A DNA stretch of 51,020 nucleotides from an uncultured Burkholderiaceae bacterium (GCA_937888805.1 CALBEY010000102.1:1-51020); one strand, 5' to 3'. Shown: positions 34,617-44,332, numbered from the stretch's first letter. A program made the numbers and translations. The notes: generated by a model not told the origin, from the sequence alone.

Positions 34617-35342
34617 CTAACTCAGGGCTGCGTCGGCTCTGGCAATTTCAGTACGCATCTGCGAGATGACTGCGACGTAGTCTGGTTGCCCAAAAATCGC
34701 TGAGCCTGCCACAAAGGTGTCGGCGCCAGCCGCGCGAATCGCCCCAATATTGTCGATTTTGACCCCCCCATCGACCTCAAGCGCAATCGGCTGCCCGCCA
34801 TTGGCTTGGTGGGCCTCAATGCGCGCGCGCGTCGCCCTGAGTTTCTCGAGTGTTGCGGAAATAAACGATTGGCCGCCAAACCCAGGGTTGACCGACATCA
34901 GCAGCACAATATCGACTTTGTCCATCACGTGGTCGAGCCAACTCAGGGGTGTGGCCGGGTTAAAAACCAGTCCGGCGCGGCAACCATGATCACGGATCAG
35001 TGACAGGGTTCGATCCACGTGGGGTGACGCTTCGGGATGAAAAGTAATCACATTGGCGCCAGCCTTGGCAAACGCCGGTACCAGTGAATCAACGGGTTGC
35101 ACCATGAGGTGAACGTCGATGACCGCGTCGGTTAAAGGACGAATGGCTTCACAGACCATGGGGCCGATGGTCAAGTTAGGAACGAAATGGTTGTCCATCA
35201 CGTCAAAGTGAATCCAGTCCGCACCAGCGGCGAGGACTGCGGTTACTTCTTCACCCAACCGGGCAAAGTCGGCCGATAAAATACTGGGCGCAAGAATGGC
35301 TGATGGCAGTTTGGGGCTATGGGTCATGGTGTAATGCGACAT
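34617..35342 (-). CDS. rpe: Ribulose-phosphate 3-epimerase
   Basis: A 241-residue TIM-barrel enzyme (EC 5.1.3.1) linking ribulose-5-P and xylulose-5-P in the pentose phosphate pathway. Motifs: [18 protein letters not shown], the metal/acid site [44 protein letters not shown], and [13 protein letters not shown]. The final phosphate loop is [14 protein letters not shown]. Either Met1 or Met6 could start the protein, and neither has a clear Shine-Dalgarno. It is co-transcribed with gph and divergent from apaG across 96 bases. Confidence 0.96.
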   Translation of the reverse strand: MSHYTMTHSPKLPSAILAPSILSADFARLGEEVTAVLAAGADWIHFDVMDNHFVPNLTIGPMVCEAIRPLTDAVIDVHLMVQPVDSLVPAFAKAGANVITFHPEASPHVDRTLSLIRDHGCRAGLVFNPATPLSWLDHVMDKVDIVLLMSVNPGFGGQSFISATLEKLRATRARIEAHQANGGQPIALEVDGGVKIDNIGAIRAAGADTFVAGSAIFGQPDYVAVISQMRTEIARADAALS

Positions 35343-35438
35343 AAGCAGTCAGAGAAGCCCCATTATTACAGTGAATCAGTCTTAACGGCATAGATCATGG
35401 CTGTGTTGATCTGATTGACAGACAGTGAGAGGATAAAT

Positions 35439-35813
35439 GTGAAGCCTTTTGATATGAGTGTCGTGGTTCAGGCCCAATACCTTGCCGATCAATCCGATCC
35501 AGCGAATCAGGCCTTTGTGTTTGCGTACACTGTTCGCATCACCAATAGCGGGCAACGGCCCGCGCAAATTATCAGTCGTCATTGGGTCATTGTGGATGGT
35601 CACAATGTGCGCGAAGATGTGCGTGGCTTGGGTGTGGTTGGCCAGCAACCATTACTGGCTGCGGGTGAAACGTTTGAATACACCAGCGGCTGTCCGCTAA
35701 AAACACCGGTGGGATCAATGCGTGGCACCTACCTTTGTGTGGGTGAGGATGGTGTGCCGTTTGATGTGGCCGTGCCGGAGTTTGTGTTGGCGATGCCGCG
35801 GACGTTGCATTGA
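35439..35813 (+). CDS. apaG: ApaG domain protein
   Basis: A 124-residue beta-sandwich (fibronectin III-like) protein of the ApaG family, also called Co2+/Mg2+ efflux protein in older annotations. Key segments are FVFAYTVRITNSGQRPAQI, SRHWVIVDG, VRGLGVVGQQPLLAAGETFEY cut here to GVVGQQPLLAAGE, and the YTSGCPLKTPVGSMRGTY core. The GTG at 35439 is preferred because GAGAGGA at 35427-35433 is five bases upstream. An in-frame TTG at 35415 would place this site inside the gene. It is followed by mltA after 39 bases, the same pair seen across Burkholderiales. Biochemical role is poorly defined. Confidence 0.93.
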   Translation: MKPFDMSVVVQAQYLADQSDPANQAFVFAYTVRITNSGQRPAQIISRHWVIVDGHNVREDVRGLGVVGQQPLLAAGETFEYTSGCPLKTPVGSMRGTYLCVGEDGVPFDVAVPEFVLAMPRTLH

Positions 35814-35852
35814 TGCACTGATATTTGATGACCGAAATTTGAGGAACGGATA

Positions 35853-37178
35853 ATGGCCAAAATGTTGCAGACGACGCCAAACCACCGCCAATGGCTCATG
35901 GGAATAACGTTTGCCGGCCTCGCAGCTTTGGCGGGTTGCTCGTCAACCCCTGAGGCGCCAACCCCCGCGGTCTCATCGGGATCGGCCGACCAGCGCGTGG
36001 CACCTTTTAACGTTCCCTCTCTGAGTGGCCTGCCTGATGGCACAGCACGTCCTTTGGCTGGGCGCTATGTTGAGGTCTCGTGGGGTGACTTACCCGGCTG
36101 GCAAGGTGATGACCTACGTGACTTTTGGGTTAATTTTGTGCGCAATTGCCGTGGGTTGATGCGACCGGTGGCTGCGAGCAATACACGTCCTGCGCGCGCG
36201 ACCCCAAGGGCGTGGCAGCCGGTTTGCGCCGCCGCGCTGAACCCTTCAACCGCACCGGCTGCAGACAACTCAGTGGCGATTCGGCAGTTTTTGCAGACTT
36301 ATTTGATGCCCTGGCAACTTGAAACGACTGCTGGCAAACTCGCCGATGGCATGGTAACGGGCTACTACGAACCGTTGGTGAAAGGCTCGCGCACGCGCGG
36401 GGGCGATTTTCAGTGGCCATTGTTGGCCGTGCCTGATGACTTGTTGGTTGTCGATCTAGCAGCGCTTCATCCCGAGTTGACCAACAAACGGGTGCGGGGC
36501 AAAGTCGTTGGCAATCGGGTTGTGCCTTACGATAGCAGAGCGCAGTTAAACGATCCGAATCGTCAACCGCCAGCCATTGTTTGGGTCAATGACCCCGTGG
36601 ATAACTTTTTCTTACAAATTCAGGGCTCTGGCCGCGTCTATTTGGTCGAGGGCCCCGATGCGGGTCAGACCATTCGCTTGGCTTATGCCAACCACAACGG
36701 TCATCCTTACGTCTCGATTGGACGCTGGTTAGCCAACAAAGGTGAAATTCCGCTGGCTCAGGCCTCAATGCAAAACATCAGGGCTTGGGCCAAACGCAAT
36801 CCCTCGCGGGTCCAAGAGATGTTGAACGCCAACCCAGCGGTGGTGTTTTTTGTTGAAGAGACGATTAATGATCCGTCTGAAGGCCCCAAAGGCGCCTACG
36901 GCATTCCCTTAGGCGAAAAACGCTCGGTGGCCGTCGACCCCACTTTTGTGCCTTTGGGTACGCCGCTATACCTCACCACCACCATGCCTTCTTCAAAAGA
37001 ACCTTTGAACCGTTTGGTATTTGCGCAAGACACTGGCACGGCTATTAAAGGTGCGGCACGCACGGACTTCTTTTGGGGGTTTGGTGAAGATGCTGGCGCT
37101 TTGGCGGGTCGCATGAAGCAGCGTGGTCAAGTGTGGTTGTTATGGCCCAAACAGGCAGGAGCACCTTCGGCGCGATGA
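35853..37178 (+). CDS. mltA: Membrane-bound lytic murein transglycosylase A
   Basis: A 441-residue lipoprotein that cleaves peptidoglycan glycan strands, leaving 1,6-anhydromuramic ends. The signal peptide ends in a lipobox LAALAGC with lipidated Cys29. The MltA domain follows with GMVTGYYEPLVKGS and the segment IVWVNDPVDNFFLQIQGSGR, here a maximum-length excerpt. The C-terminal 3D domain has LGTPLYLTTTMP, LVFAQDTGTAIKGAARTDFF and the probable catalytic Asp in it, then GFGEDAGALAGRMKQRG. The N-terminal region before residue 50 is Ser/Pro/Thr rich. Its stop overlaps the start of the hydroxylase gene (ATGA). Confidence 0.95.
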   Translation: MAKMLQTTPNHRQWLMGITFAGLAALAGCSSTPEAPTPAVSSGSADQRVAPFNVPSLSGLPDGTARPLAGRYVEVSWGDLPGWQGDDLRDFWVNFVRNCRGLMRPVAASNTRPARATPRAWQPVCAAALNPSTAPAADNSVAIRQFLQTYLMPWQLETTAGKLADGMVTGYYEPLVKGSRTRGGDFQWPLLAVPDDLLVVDLAALHPELTNKRVRGKVVGNRVVPYDSRAQLNDPNRQPPAIVWVNDPVDNFFLQIQGSGRVYLVEGPDAGQTIRLAYANHNGHPYVSIGRWLANKGEIPLAQASMQNIRAWAKRNPSRVQEMLNANPAVVFFVEETINDPSEGPKGAYGIPLGEKRSVAVDPTFVPLGTPLYLTTTMPSSKEPLNRLVFAQDTGTAIKGAARTDFFWGFGEDAGALAGRMKQRGQVWLLWPKQAGAPSAR

Positions 37179-38350
37179 AAGCCTCCGTTGCCATCTGCGG
37201 TGCAGGCATTGTTGGCATGGCCAGCGCGCTCGCATTGGCGCGTAGTGGCTGCCAAGAAGTTGTTTTACTTGGTCACGTACCGCGACCGGTGATCACGAAT
37301 CACGATACCTATCACCCACGGGTTTATGCGATCTCTGGTTCAAGCCAACAGTTCCTGCAATCCATCGGTGTCTGGTCTTTGTTAAACATGAGTCGGGTAA
37401 CGCGTGTCGAGGCGATGGAGGTGCGTGGCGACCAATTCGGTGCCCTGTATTTGCGGGCCTGGCAGGCAGCACAACCCCAGCTTAGCTGGATTATCGAGGC
37501 CGGTGAGATTGAGCGGGTTTTGTGTCAAGCTTTAAAAGTCTACGGTGTGACGTGGATTGAAGACACGCTAGCGCAGTATCAAAATCAAACCGGCGTCACG
37601 CCGAGTGGTAAAACCTTAATGGCTGACCTCTGGGTGGCGGCCGATGGTGCCGATTCTGCACTACGCCAGTTCGCTGGGGTGTCTTATGACAGCCAGCCCT
37701 ATGACGCCGTGGGCGTGGTTGCACATTTGACATGTGAGCACCCGCATCAGGGTGTCGCGTTTCAGTGGTTTCGACCGGAAGGCGTGTTGGCACTCTTGCC
37801 CATGCCAGACACAGCGGCTGGTCATCAAGTTTCAATGGTGTGGTCGCTTAAAACCGCACACGCCGATGTGTTGTTGGGCTTGCCACCAGAGCGACAAGGT
37901 GCTGAACTGGCTGAATCATTGGCGCCAGCCACGCGTGCCAGGCTTGGACAGTTAACGCTTAAAGGCCCGCTCAAAGGGTTTGCGCTGTCCTTGGCCCAAT
38001 CACCCATGATTGGGCCAGGTGTGGCATTGGTGGGAGATGCTGCCCATCGGGTGCATCCGCTAGCTGGCCAAGGACTGAACTTGGGGTTGGGTGACGCGCA
38101 GGCGCTCGTTCGCGTTGTTTCACAAAGAGAGCCCTTCTTGTCAGCCGGTGATGCGCTGGTTTTGCGTCGATATCGACGCGAGCGTGCACAGGCGGTTCTA
38201 GAGATTCGGTTGGTGACAGATGGATTGAAGCGTTTGTTTGACCTGACGTTACCACCCGTTCCTTGGATACGTAATGCTGGTTTGAGTTTGGTTGATCGTT
38301 TGCCGCTGGTTAAGCGGCTTTTAATCGAAGGCGCTTCCCGCTCAGCTTAA
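37175..38350 (+). CDS. UbiH/VisC-family FAD monooxygenase
   Basis: A 391-residue FAD hydroxylase of the kind that adds ring OH groups during ubiquinone synthesis. Motifs: VAICGAGIVGMASALALARSG for the ADP part of FAD (cut here to ICGAGIVGMASALALARSG), LWVAADGADSALRQFAG (the DG motif), and VGDAAHRVHPLAGQGLNLGL for the ribityl part. I chose ATG 37175, which overlaps the mltA stop as ATGA, over an in-frame GTG at 37133 lying inside mltA. AGGAG at 37157-37161 is 13 bases upstream, rather far. Which ring position it acts on (UbiH, UbiI or UbiF type) cannot be told here. dsbC follows on the same strand. Confidence 0.9.
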   Translation: MKASVAICGAGIVGMASALALARSGCQEVVLLGHVPRPVITNHDTYHPRVYAISGSSQQFLQSIGVWSLLNMSRVTRVEAMEVRGDQFGALYLRAWQAAQPQLSWIIEAGEIERVLCQALKVYGVTWIEDTLAQYQNQTGVTPSGKTLMADLWVAADGADSALRQFAGVSYDSQPYDAVGVVAHLTCEHPHQGVAFQWFRPEGVLALLPMPDTAAGHQVSMVWSLKTAHADVLLGLPPERQGAELAESLAPATRARLGQLTLKGPLKGFALSLAQSPMIGPGVALVGDAAHRVHPLAGQGLNLGLGDAQALVRVVSQREPFLSAGDALVLRRYRRERAQAVLEIRLVTDGLKRLFDLTLPPVPWIRNAGLSLVDRLPLVKRLLIEGASRSA

Positions 38351-38392
38351 GTCTGTCATGGTATTAATGATAAAAAAAGGAGTCGCGTGGGT

Positions 38393-39196
38393 ATGCTTAA
38401 AACAGTGAAACAAATGGTTATCGCCAGTGTGTTGGTCTTGGGTGCTTTGGGGTTGTTTCTGATGGCGCCCGCAGCAGCACAAACGACGGCTGTCGTGTCC
38501 ACACCGTCAGCAACTGCCCCAGCGCTAACAAGCGCTGAACCAGCGGTTGTGGCTGGCCAAGTCGATAAGCGAACAGAAGCGGTGAAACAACGGTTTCGGG
38601 ATCGCTTTGGCAATATGCCCGTCACAGAAGTACGTCACACTGCGTTTGGATTATTTGAAGTGCAACTTGGCAGTAGTTTGGTTTACACCGATGAGCCAGT
38701 TACCTTTGTGCTTGATGGTCACTTGATCGACGCGAGTAACCGACAGGACATTACTGAACAGCGTTTGGAGGCCTTGGCCAGAATCGATTTCAGTGCGTTG
38801 CCGTTTGATTTGTCTGTCAAGCAAGTCGTGGGCGACGGTTCACGCAAGATGGCGATCTTTGAAGATCCCAATTGTGGCTTTTGCAAAAAATTGCGCCGCA
38901 ACATGGTGGGCATTGATAACTTGACCGTTTACACTTTTTTATTGCCGATTTTGTCAGCAGACTCAGCTGTAAAAGTGAAAAATATCTGGTGTGCGCCAGA
39001 CCAAGGTCAGGTGCTCGATGCTTGGATGCTAGAGGGCAAAGTGCCGCCAAAGCTCAGTTGCGATGTACCAATCGATCAGTTCCGGCAGTTGGGGCAACAG
39101 CTTGCGGTTCAAGGCACACCCGCCATCTTTTTTGCAGACGGTTCGCGGGTGCCAGGTGCGATTTCTAAAGAAGAAATCATCAAGCGTTTGCAGTAG
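38393..39196 (+). CDS. dsbC: Thiol:disulfide interchange protein DsbC
   Basis: A periplasmic disulfide isomerase of 267 residues. A signal peptide (VIASVLVLGALGLFLMAPAA) ends near an AAAQ cleavage site, then an Ala/Thr/Pro-rich spacer and the small dimerisation domain with VRHTAFGLFEVQLGSSLVYT. The thioredoxin domain has FEDPNCGFCKKLRRNM, where CGFC is the active site (Cys161/Cys164), and the cis-Pro loop QGTPAIFFADG. Two more cysteines (IWCAPDQ and KLSCDVP) likely form the structural disulfide. AAGGAG at 38377-38382 is followed by GTG at 38387 and ATG at 38393; I use the ATG. The two starts differ by two residues. Confidence 0.93.
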   Translation: MLKTVKQMVIASVLVLGALGLFLMAPAAAQTTAVVSTPSATAPALTSAEPAVVAGQVDKRTEAVKQRFRDRFGNMPVTEVRHTAFGLFEVQLGSSLVYTDEPVTFVLDGHLIDASNRQDITEQRLEALARIDFSALPFDLSVKQVVGDGSRKMAIFEDPNCGFCKKLRRNMVGIDNLTVYTFLLPILSADSAVKVKNIWCAPDQGQVLDAWMLEGKVPPKLSCDVPIDQFRQLGQQLAVQGTPAIFFADGSRVPGAISKEEIIKRLQ

Positions 39197-39239
39197 CCGC
39201 GTGAGCAGCAAACCATCAATAAGAGAAAAAGGAAAATAA

Positions 39240-40187
39240 ATGAAAATCGCAGTGTTGGATGATAATTTGAGGGTAGCCAAGCAGTTGGCCAATTGGGACG
39301 CTTTGGGTGATGAGGTGGTTTTCTTTGAAAACGTGATTGCCGCAGCTGATTGCGCAAGGGTCTTGGCTGACTTTGACGTGATTGTGGCAATGCGCGAGCG
39401 CACCCGATTTCCGGCGGCATTGATTCACGCATTGCCAAACTTAAAATTAATTGTCACCACGGGCCATCGCAATAATGCGATTGATTTGGTGGCTTGCGTT
39501 GAGAAAAATATCACCGTTTGCGGTGCGCCTGGTGACGATAACGGATCGGTGGGCACGGCTGAGTTGGCTTGGGCGCTGGCGATGGCGCTTTTCAAGCGTA
39601 TGGTGCAAGAAGACACCAACATGAAAAACGGCCTCTGGCAGACCGTCATGACACCGACACTTTCAGGCCGCTGCTTGGGTTTGGTGGGTGTCGGCAAGTT
39701 GGGCCAGCAAGTGGCGCGTTACGGTCAAGCCTTTGGCATGGATGTGATCGCCTGGAGTCCCAATCTAACCGATGACCGGGCACGGGCCGCTGGGGTTAAG
39801 CGGGTCGATAAGCATGTTTTGTTTCAAGACGCCGATATCGTGAGTGTGAACCTCGTGCTCAGTGACAAGACCGAAGGCATTATCGATGCCACGTGTATTG
39901 GCGCGATGAAGTCGAGCGCTTATTTCGTGAATACATCGCGTTCCGGTTTGGTTGATTTGGTGGCGCTTAAGACGGCGCTGCAAAATGGCAAAATTGCTGG
40001 TGCGGGTTTGGATGTGTTTGAAACCGAGCCATTGCCAGCTGATGATCCGTGGCGTCAAGTGCCCAACACATTATTAACACCGCACTTGGGTTACGCCACG
40101 ACGGATAACTTTAATGCCTACTTCCCCAACGTTGTCGCGGCCATTGATGCCTTTAAAAAGGGTCAGCCGATTCGAGTGATTCAGTAA
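39240..40187 (+). CDS. D-isomer 2-hydroxyacid dehydrogenase family protein
   Basis: A 315-residue NAD(P)-dependent dehydrogenase that interconverts D-2-hydroxyacids and 2-oxoacids. The Rossmann motif is LGLVGVGKLGQQVARYGQAFG (cut here to GLVGVGKLGQQVARYGQAFG). Catalytic residues are the Arg in FVNTSRSGLVD, Glu in LDVFETEPLP, and His in LTPHLGYATTDNF. The substrate-domain pattern TTGHRNNAIDL replaces the usual (T/S)xGxGxDxVD with an HRN form, hinting at an unusual substrate pocket. Its stop codon overlaps the next start by one base (TAATG). It lies close to an FMN hydroxyacid dehydrogenase and a TRAP transporter, so a hydroxyacid role is plausible. Confidence 0.88.
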   Translation: MKIAVLDDNLRVAKQLANWDALGDEVVFFENVIAAADCARVLADFDVIVAMRERTRFPAALIHALPNLKLIVTTGHRNNAIDLVACVEKNITVCGAPGDDNGSVGTAELAWALAMALFKRMVQEDTNMKNGLWQTVMTPTLSGRCLGLVGVGKLGQQVARYGQAFGMDVIAWSPNLTDDRARAAGVKRVDKHVLFQDADIVSVNLVLSDKTEGIIDATCIGAMKSSAYFVNTSRSGLVDLVALKTALQNGKIAGAGLDVFETEPLPADDPWRQVPNTLLTPHLGYATTDNFNAYFPNVVAAIDAFKKGQPIRVIQ

Positions 40188-41254
40188 TGGCCCGCATCTT
40201 GCCAGTGCCACTTTTGGTCCGGTTTTTACTGGTCTTGGTGCTGGCAGCGGCGGTCTATTTTTTCTCAGGGTTTTTGGTGCCGGTTTTGGCGGCACTCATC
40301 ATTGGTTTCGCGAGTTGGCCGCTCTACGACCGCTTGGTTAATCGAATGGGTGGCAAAACCATTTTGGCGGCCAGCCTGTCATTGCTGTTGATTTTGATAT
40401 TGCTGGTGATTCCGTTATCGATAGCGCTTTATTACGCCATCTCGGAAGCATCGAACTTTGTCGCTTGGCTAATAATGGCCAATCGAGAAGGCGTGTTTGC
40501 GCCGAGCTGGGTTCAGGATTTGCCTGTTGTGGGGGCGACCATTGCCAGCTATTGGAACGACTACTTGGGTCAACCGCAAGCACTTGGCGATTGGGTGGAG
40601 GTTTTTAGTGGCCAACACTTGGGTGACATTTACCGCATGGCAGTGACTGCCACAGGCGATGTGTTTCATATTTTTTTGACCGTTCTTTTCATGCTGATGG
40701 CTTTGTTCTTTGTTTACAAAGACGGGCATGGGTTGGTCGAGCAACTCGATGTGGTGGGTGAGCGATTGTTACCCAATCGGTGGCAGCACTTCTCGCGAGT
40801 AGTGCCAGCAACCGTCAGTTCGACCGTGACCGGGATGGGCTTGATTGCCATTGGTGAAGGCGTGGTTCTGGGTTTGGCCTATTGGGTGGTTGGGTTTCCG
40901 TCCCCGGTTTTGATGGGCGTCATCACCGGTGTCATGGCCATGATTCCCGGCGGAGCACCTTTGTGCTTTACCTTGGTATCGATTTACTTGGTTGGCTCGG
41001 GCAACGTCATTGAGGGCGTGGGACTCTTTATTTGGGGCTCGGTCGAGCTTTTCATTGTCGATAAGACCTTACGTCCAAAATTGGTTGGCGGACCGGTAAA
41101 GCTACCCTTCTTACCAACCTTTTTTGGGTTGGTGGGTGGTGTACAAACCATGGGTCTGGTGGGGCTGTTTGTCGGGCCCGTGCTCATGGCTTTGTTGGTC
41201 GCCATGTGGCGGGAGTGGCTATATGGTTTAAAGCTCTCTCGCCCGCCGACTTAG
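40187..41254 (+). CDS. AI-2E family (PerM/YdiK-type) membrane protein
   Basis: A 355-residue protein with about eight predicted helices of the AI-2E transporter family. Signature parts are LVPVLAALIIGFASWPLYDRL-type N-terminal helices (excerpt FLVPVLAALIIGFASWPLY), the central FFVYKDGHGLVEQL, and the C-terminal block GVITGVMAMIPGGAPLCFTL, followed by LRPKLVGGPVKLPFLPTFFG. Members include putative autoinducer-2 exporters and Na+(Li+)/H+ antiporters; most are uncharacterised. Coupled by a one-base overlap to the D-2-hydroxyacid dehydrogenase gene, so the two form a small operon. It overlaps the convergent lldD-like gene by four bases at their 3' ends. Confidence 0.88.
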   Translation: MARILPVPLLVRFLLVLVLAAAVYFFSGFLVPVLAALIIGFASWPLYDRLVNRMGGKTILAASLSLLLILILLVIPLSIALYYAISEASNFVAWLIMANREGVFAPSWVQDLPVVGATIASYWNDYLGQPQALGDWVEVFSGQHLGDIYRMAVTATGDVFHIFLTVLFMLMALFFVYKDGHGLVEQLDVVGERLLPNRWQHFSRVVPATVSSTVTGMGLIAIGEGVVLGLAYWVVGFPSPVLMGVITGVMAMIPGGAPLCFTLVSIYLVGSGNVIEGVGLFIWGSVELFIVDKTLRPKLVGGPVKLPFLPTFFGLVGGVQTMGLVGLFVGPVLMALLVAMWREWLYGLKLSRPPT

Positions 41255-42408
41255 GCGGTTGGAAACGTGCCTGGCAGTAGGATGCGCTTGTCAACTGTTT
41301 CGATGTCGGTGTGGCCACAAAAGGCCATGGTGAGATCAAGTTCCTTGTGGATGATTTCAAGTGCTTTGGTCACGCCCTCTTGACCCATGGCGCCTAAGCC
41401 GTATAGGAAGCTGCGACCAATGTAGCAGCCCCGAGCACCAAGCGCCCGAGCCTTTAAAACGTCTTGCCCGCTACGAATCCCGCCGTCCATGTGGATCTCA
41501 ACCCGATTGCCGATCGCATCAACAATAGCAGGTAGCGCGTTGATGCTGGAATCAGCGCCATCGAGTTGCCGCCCGCCGTGGTTGCTGACGATAATGGCAT
41601 CAGCACCTGAGTCGGCGGCTAAGCGCGCATCTTCAACATCCATAATGCCTTTGAGAATGAGCTTGCCACCCCAAAGTTTTTTGATCCACTGCACATCATC
41701 CCAATTGAGCTTGGGGTCAAATTGCGAGGCCGTCCATTCGCTTAACTTACTCATGTCGGTCACGCCTTTGACGTGTCCCACAATATTGCCGAACTGACGG
41801 CGTTTGGTACCCAGCATACCGAGAGCCCAGCGCGGTTTGCTTGTGATATTGAGCATGTTGGCCACCGTTAGTTTGGGTGGTGCACTGAGGCCGTTGCGCA
41901 GGTCTTTGTGTCTTTGCCCCAAAATTTGAAGATCAAGTGTTAGCACCAAGGCACTGCAGTTGGCCGCTTTGGCACGCTCAATAAGGCGGGTGATGAAATC
42001 GCGATCCTTCATCACATAAAGCTGAAACCAGAATGGATGTCGATCTGTTTCTTGGGCCACATCCTCAATCGAACAAATACTCATGGTTGAGAGGGTGAAT
42101 GGCACACCAAACGCTTTGGCCGCGCGTGCGGCCAAGATCTCACCATCGGCGTGTTGCATGCCAGTCAGACCCGTGGGTGCGATGGCCACAGGCATCGACA
42201 CCGGCTGACCAATCATGGTTGAGTGCGTTGAGCGGTTTTCCATGTCGATTAAGATGCGTTGGCGCAACTTAATTTTTTGGAAATCAGATTCATTGGCTCG
42301 GTACGTGGACTCCGTCCAAGCACCGGAGTCAGCGTAGTCGTAAAACATTCGTGGCACGCGGCGTTTTGCCAGGATTCGAAGATCCTCGATCGAGGTGATA
42401 ATGCCCAT
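41251..42408 (-). CDS. FMN-dependent alpha-hydroxyacid dehydrogenase (LldD-like)
   Basis: A 385-residue TIM-barrel flavoenzyme of the lactate/glycolate/mandelate oxidase family. Motifs: MFYDYADSGAWTE near residues 21-33, VAIAPTGLTGMQHADGE, FQLYVMKDRDF, LVLTLDLQILGQRHKDLRNG, and the catalytic and phosphate motifs IVSNHGGRQLDGADSSI, MDGGIRSGQDVLKARALGA and CYIGRSFLYGLGAMG. It oxidises an L-2-hydroxyacid, with electrons passing to the respiratory chain or oxygen; L-lactate is the usual guess. It lies 22 bases behind the TRAP permease gene, third in a TAXI-TRAP-dehydrogenase unit, so its substrate may be what the transporter imports. Confidence 0.92.
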   Translation of the reverse strand: MGIITSIEDLRILAKRRVPRMFYDYADSGAWTESTYRANESDFQKIKLRQRILIDMENRSTHSTMIGQPVSMPVAIAPTGLTGMQHADGEILAARAAKAFGVPFTLSTMSICSIEDVAQETDRHPFWFQLYVMKDRDFITRLIERAKAANCSALVLTLDLQILGQRHKDLRNGLSAPPKLTVANMLNITSKPRWALGMLGTKRRQFGNIVGHVKGVTDMSKLSEWTASQFDPKLNWDDVQWIKKLWGGKLILKGIMDVEDARLAADSGADAIIVSNHGGRQLDGADSSINALPAIVDAIGNRVEIHMDGGIRSGQDVLKARALGARGCYIGRSFLYGLGAMGQEGVTKALEIIHKELDLTMAFCGHTDIETVDKRILLPGTFPTA

Positions 42409-42430
42409 GCCAGCGTCCTTTGGTTAGAGG

Positions 42431-44332
42431 CTAAGTTGACGTCTGTGGAACTGCTTCACGACGGCGGTCAAACAGTTGCCAGACCACAACAGCACCTAGT
42501 ATGCCAAATCCAATGAGGTCTGTCAGGCCACCTGGCTTAATCAAGGACAAGGCACCAATCACCAAGAGGACACGCTGAACCACATTTGCATGGCTCAGAA
42601 GCCAACCAAATAAACCACCTGCTAACGCAATCACACCGATTGAAGCCGTGATAATGGGCCAAACCGCGTGATACCAAGACTGGTCGTCGTCCAAAATAAA
42701 TAGCAGTGCGGGTTCGTAGACAAACATGAAAGGCACGATATAAGCCGGTGCACCGGCGCGAACGGCGGCCAGTCCTGCTGTCCACATATTGGCGCCAGCA
42801 ATACCGGCGGCTGCAAAGACTGACAATGCCACTGGCGGGGTAATGGCAGAGAGGATGGCAAAGTAAAGCGCAAACAAGTGAGCCGCGGGCGCCACGATGC
42901 CCATCTTAATCAAGGCGGGGACCAATAGGGCCACCATCACAATATAAGCTGGTGTGGTGGGCATACCCATGCCCAAGATGATGCCGGCGACGGCGGTGAC
43001 CAGTAGTGCCAAAAAGACGTGGTTGTTGGCCAATTCAATCACGATTTGAGTAAAGACAATCCCTAATCCTGTGATCGTGATTGAGCCAATCACTAGGCCA
43101 GCACAGGCGCAAGCCATGGCGACCGATAAAGCACCCTTCGCACCTTCCTCGAGGGCTTGGATAGGGGTGTACCACGTGAGCTCTTGACGAGTCGCTTTGC
43201 GCAGCATGGCAACGGGTAAACAAAACAAGGCGGCTACCAAGGCGCACATCGGTGCCGAATAGCCCAAGACCAAACCGATCAAGATCACAAACATCGGGAT
43301 GAATAACTGACCCCTAAGCAGCATGACCTGCCACATTTTGGGCAGTTCTTCCTCTGGGATCCCTGCTAAGCGATAGCGCTTGGCTTCAAAGTGCACTGCG
43401 AAGAAAACGGAGATGTAGTAAAGCATGGCGGGCACAATAGCCCAAATGGTGATTTGCAAATAAGGGACGGCCAAGAATTCGGCCATCACGAAGGCAACAG
43501 CACCCATGACCGGTGGCATGATCTGCCCGCCAGTAGAGGCCACGGCTTCTACGGCCGCCGCGAACGCGGGTCTAAAGCCAGTGCGCTTCATCAGTGGAAT
43601 GGTGATGGGGCCCGTGACCATGACGTTGGCCACAGCGCTGCCTGACACCGTACCAAACATGGTTGAGCTGATGATGGCCACTTTACCTGGGCCGCCGGCA
43701 CTTTTGCCGGTCAATGACATCGAGAAGTCCATGAATAGGCGGCCAGTACCGCTTTTTTCCATGAAGGCACCGAAGATCACAAAAAGCATCACGTAGGCTG
43801 CAGATACGCCCAATGTTGAACCAAAAATGCCTTCAGTCGAAAGATACAGTTGTTCGAGTAAAACAACCCACGTGACGTTGGTAAAAAAGGCGGCGTAGCC
43901 GACAAACACCAAGGCCGTGATAGGCAGGGCTAAGCCAATAATTCGGCGAGTGGCTTCAAGCACAATCAAAATCGTGACAACACCCCAAAACATGTCACTT
44001 GGCGTTAGGTCATCGATGTAAATGAAACGATTGATAAATGCTTCGTAGGTGAAAAAGATGTGTAGTACGCCGCCGAGCCCACCCACCAGTAATAGCATGT
44101 CAAATGAGCGCCACCAAGTTGAGGTGCCTTTGCGGCTGGGAAAGATTAAAAACACCAAGACCAAGGCAAATATCAGGTGAGTGCCCCGGAAAATGACCGC
44201 CTCGGGCGGTCCGAACCCCGCCACGTACATGTGGTAGAGCGACATAGTCACCGCGATCGTGGTGATGATTAGTTTCATTAGCGGCGATTTAGGGGCGATC
44301 GCAACTTTCTCGTCGGAGACGACTTCACTCAT
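42431..44332 (-). CDS. TRAP transporter fused permease (4TM/12TM, TAXI type)
   Basis: A 633-residue inner-membrane protein in which the small DctQ-like and large DctM-like TRAP subunits are fused, the usual form for TAXI systems. Recognisable pieces are FGAFMEKSGTGRLFMDFSMS, KVAIISSTMFGTVSGSAVAN, TGGQIMPPVMGAVAFVMAEF, and MGMPTTPAYIVMVALLVPAL with SAITPPVALSVFAAAGIAGA. I start it at the Met at 44332 (MSEVVSDEK), with AGGA eight bases upstream, not at the earlier in-frame start at 44374. Import is driven by ion gradients together with the periplasmic TAXI protein. The gene lies 48 bases behind the TAXI gene. Confidence 0.93.
   Translation of the reverse strand: MSEVVSDEKVAIAPKSPLMKLIITTIAVTMSLYHMYVAGFGPPEAVIFRGTHLIFALVLVFLIFPSRKGTSTWWRSFDMLLLVGGLGGVLHIFFTYEAFINRFIYIDDLTPSDMFWGVVTILIVLEATRRIIGLALPITALVFVGYAAFFTNVTWVVLLEQLYLSTEGIFGSTLGVSAAYVMLFVIFGAFMEKSGTGRLFMDFSMSLTGKSAGGPGKVAIISSTMFGTVSGSAVANVMVTGPITIPLMKRTGFRPAFAAAVEAVASTGGQIMPPVMGAVAFVMAEFLAVPYLQITIWAIVPAMLYYISVFFAVHFEAKRYRLAGIPEEELPKMWQVMLLRGQLFIPMFVILIGLVLGYSAPMCALVAALFCLPVAMLRKATRQELTWYTPIQALEEGAKGALSVAMACACAGLVIGSITITGLGIVFTQIVIELANNHVFLALLVTAVAGIILGMGMPTTPAYIVMVALLVPALIKMGIVAPAAHLFALYFAILSAITPPVALSVFAAAGIAGANMWTAGLAAVRAGAPAYIVPFMFVYEPALLFILDDDQSWYHAVWPIITASIGVIALAGGLFGWLLSHANVVQRVLLVIGALSLIKPGGLTDLIGFGILGAVVVWQLFDRRREAVPQTST

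Noticed and set aside
39240..40187. Phosphite dehydrogenase (PtxD) for the D-2-hydroxyacid dehydrogenase
   Set aside because: It shares only the superfamily motifs. It is several genes away on the other strand, has no Pho box, and is coupled to an AI-2E family gene.
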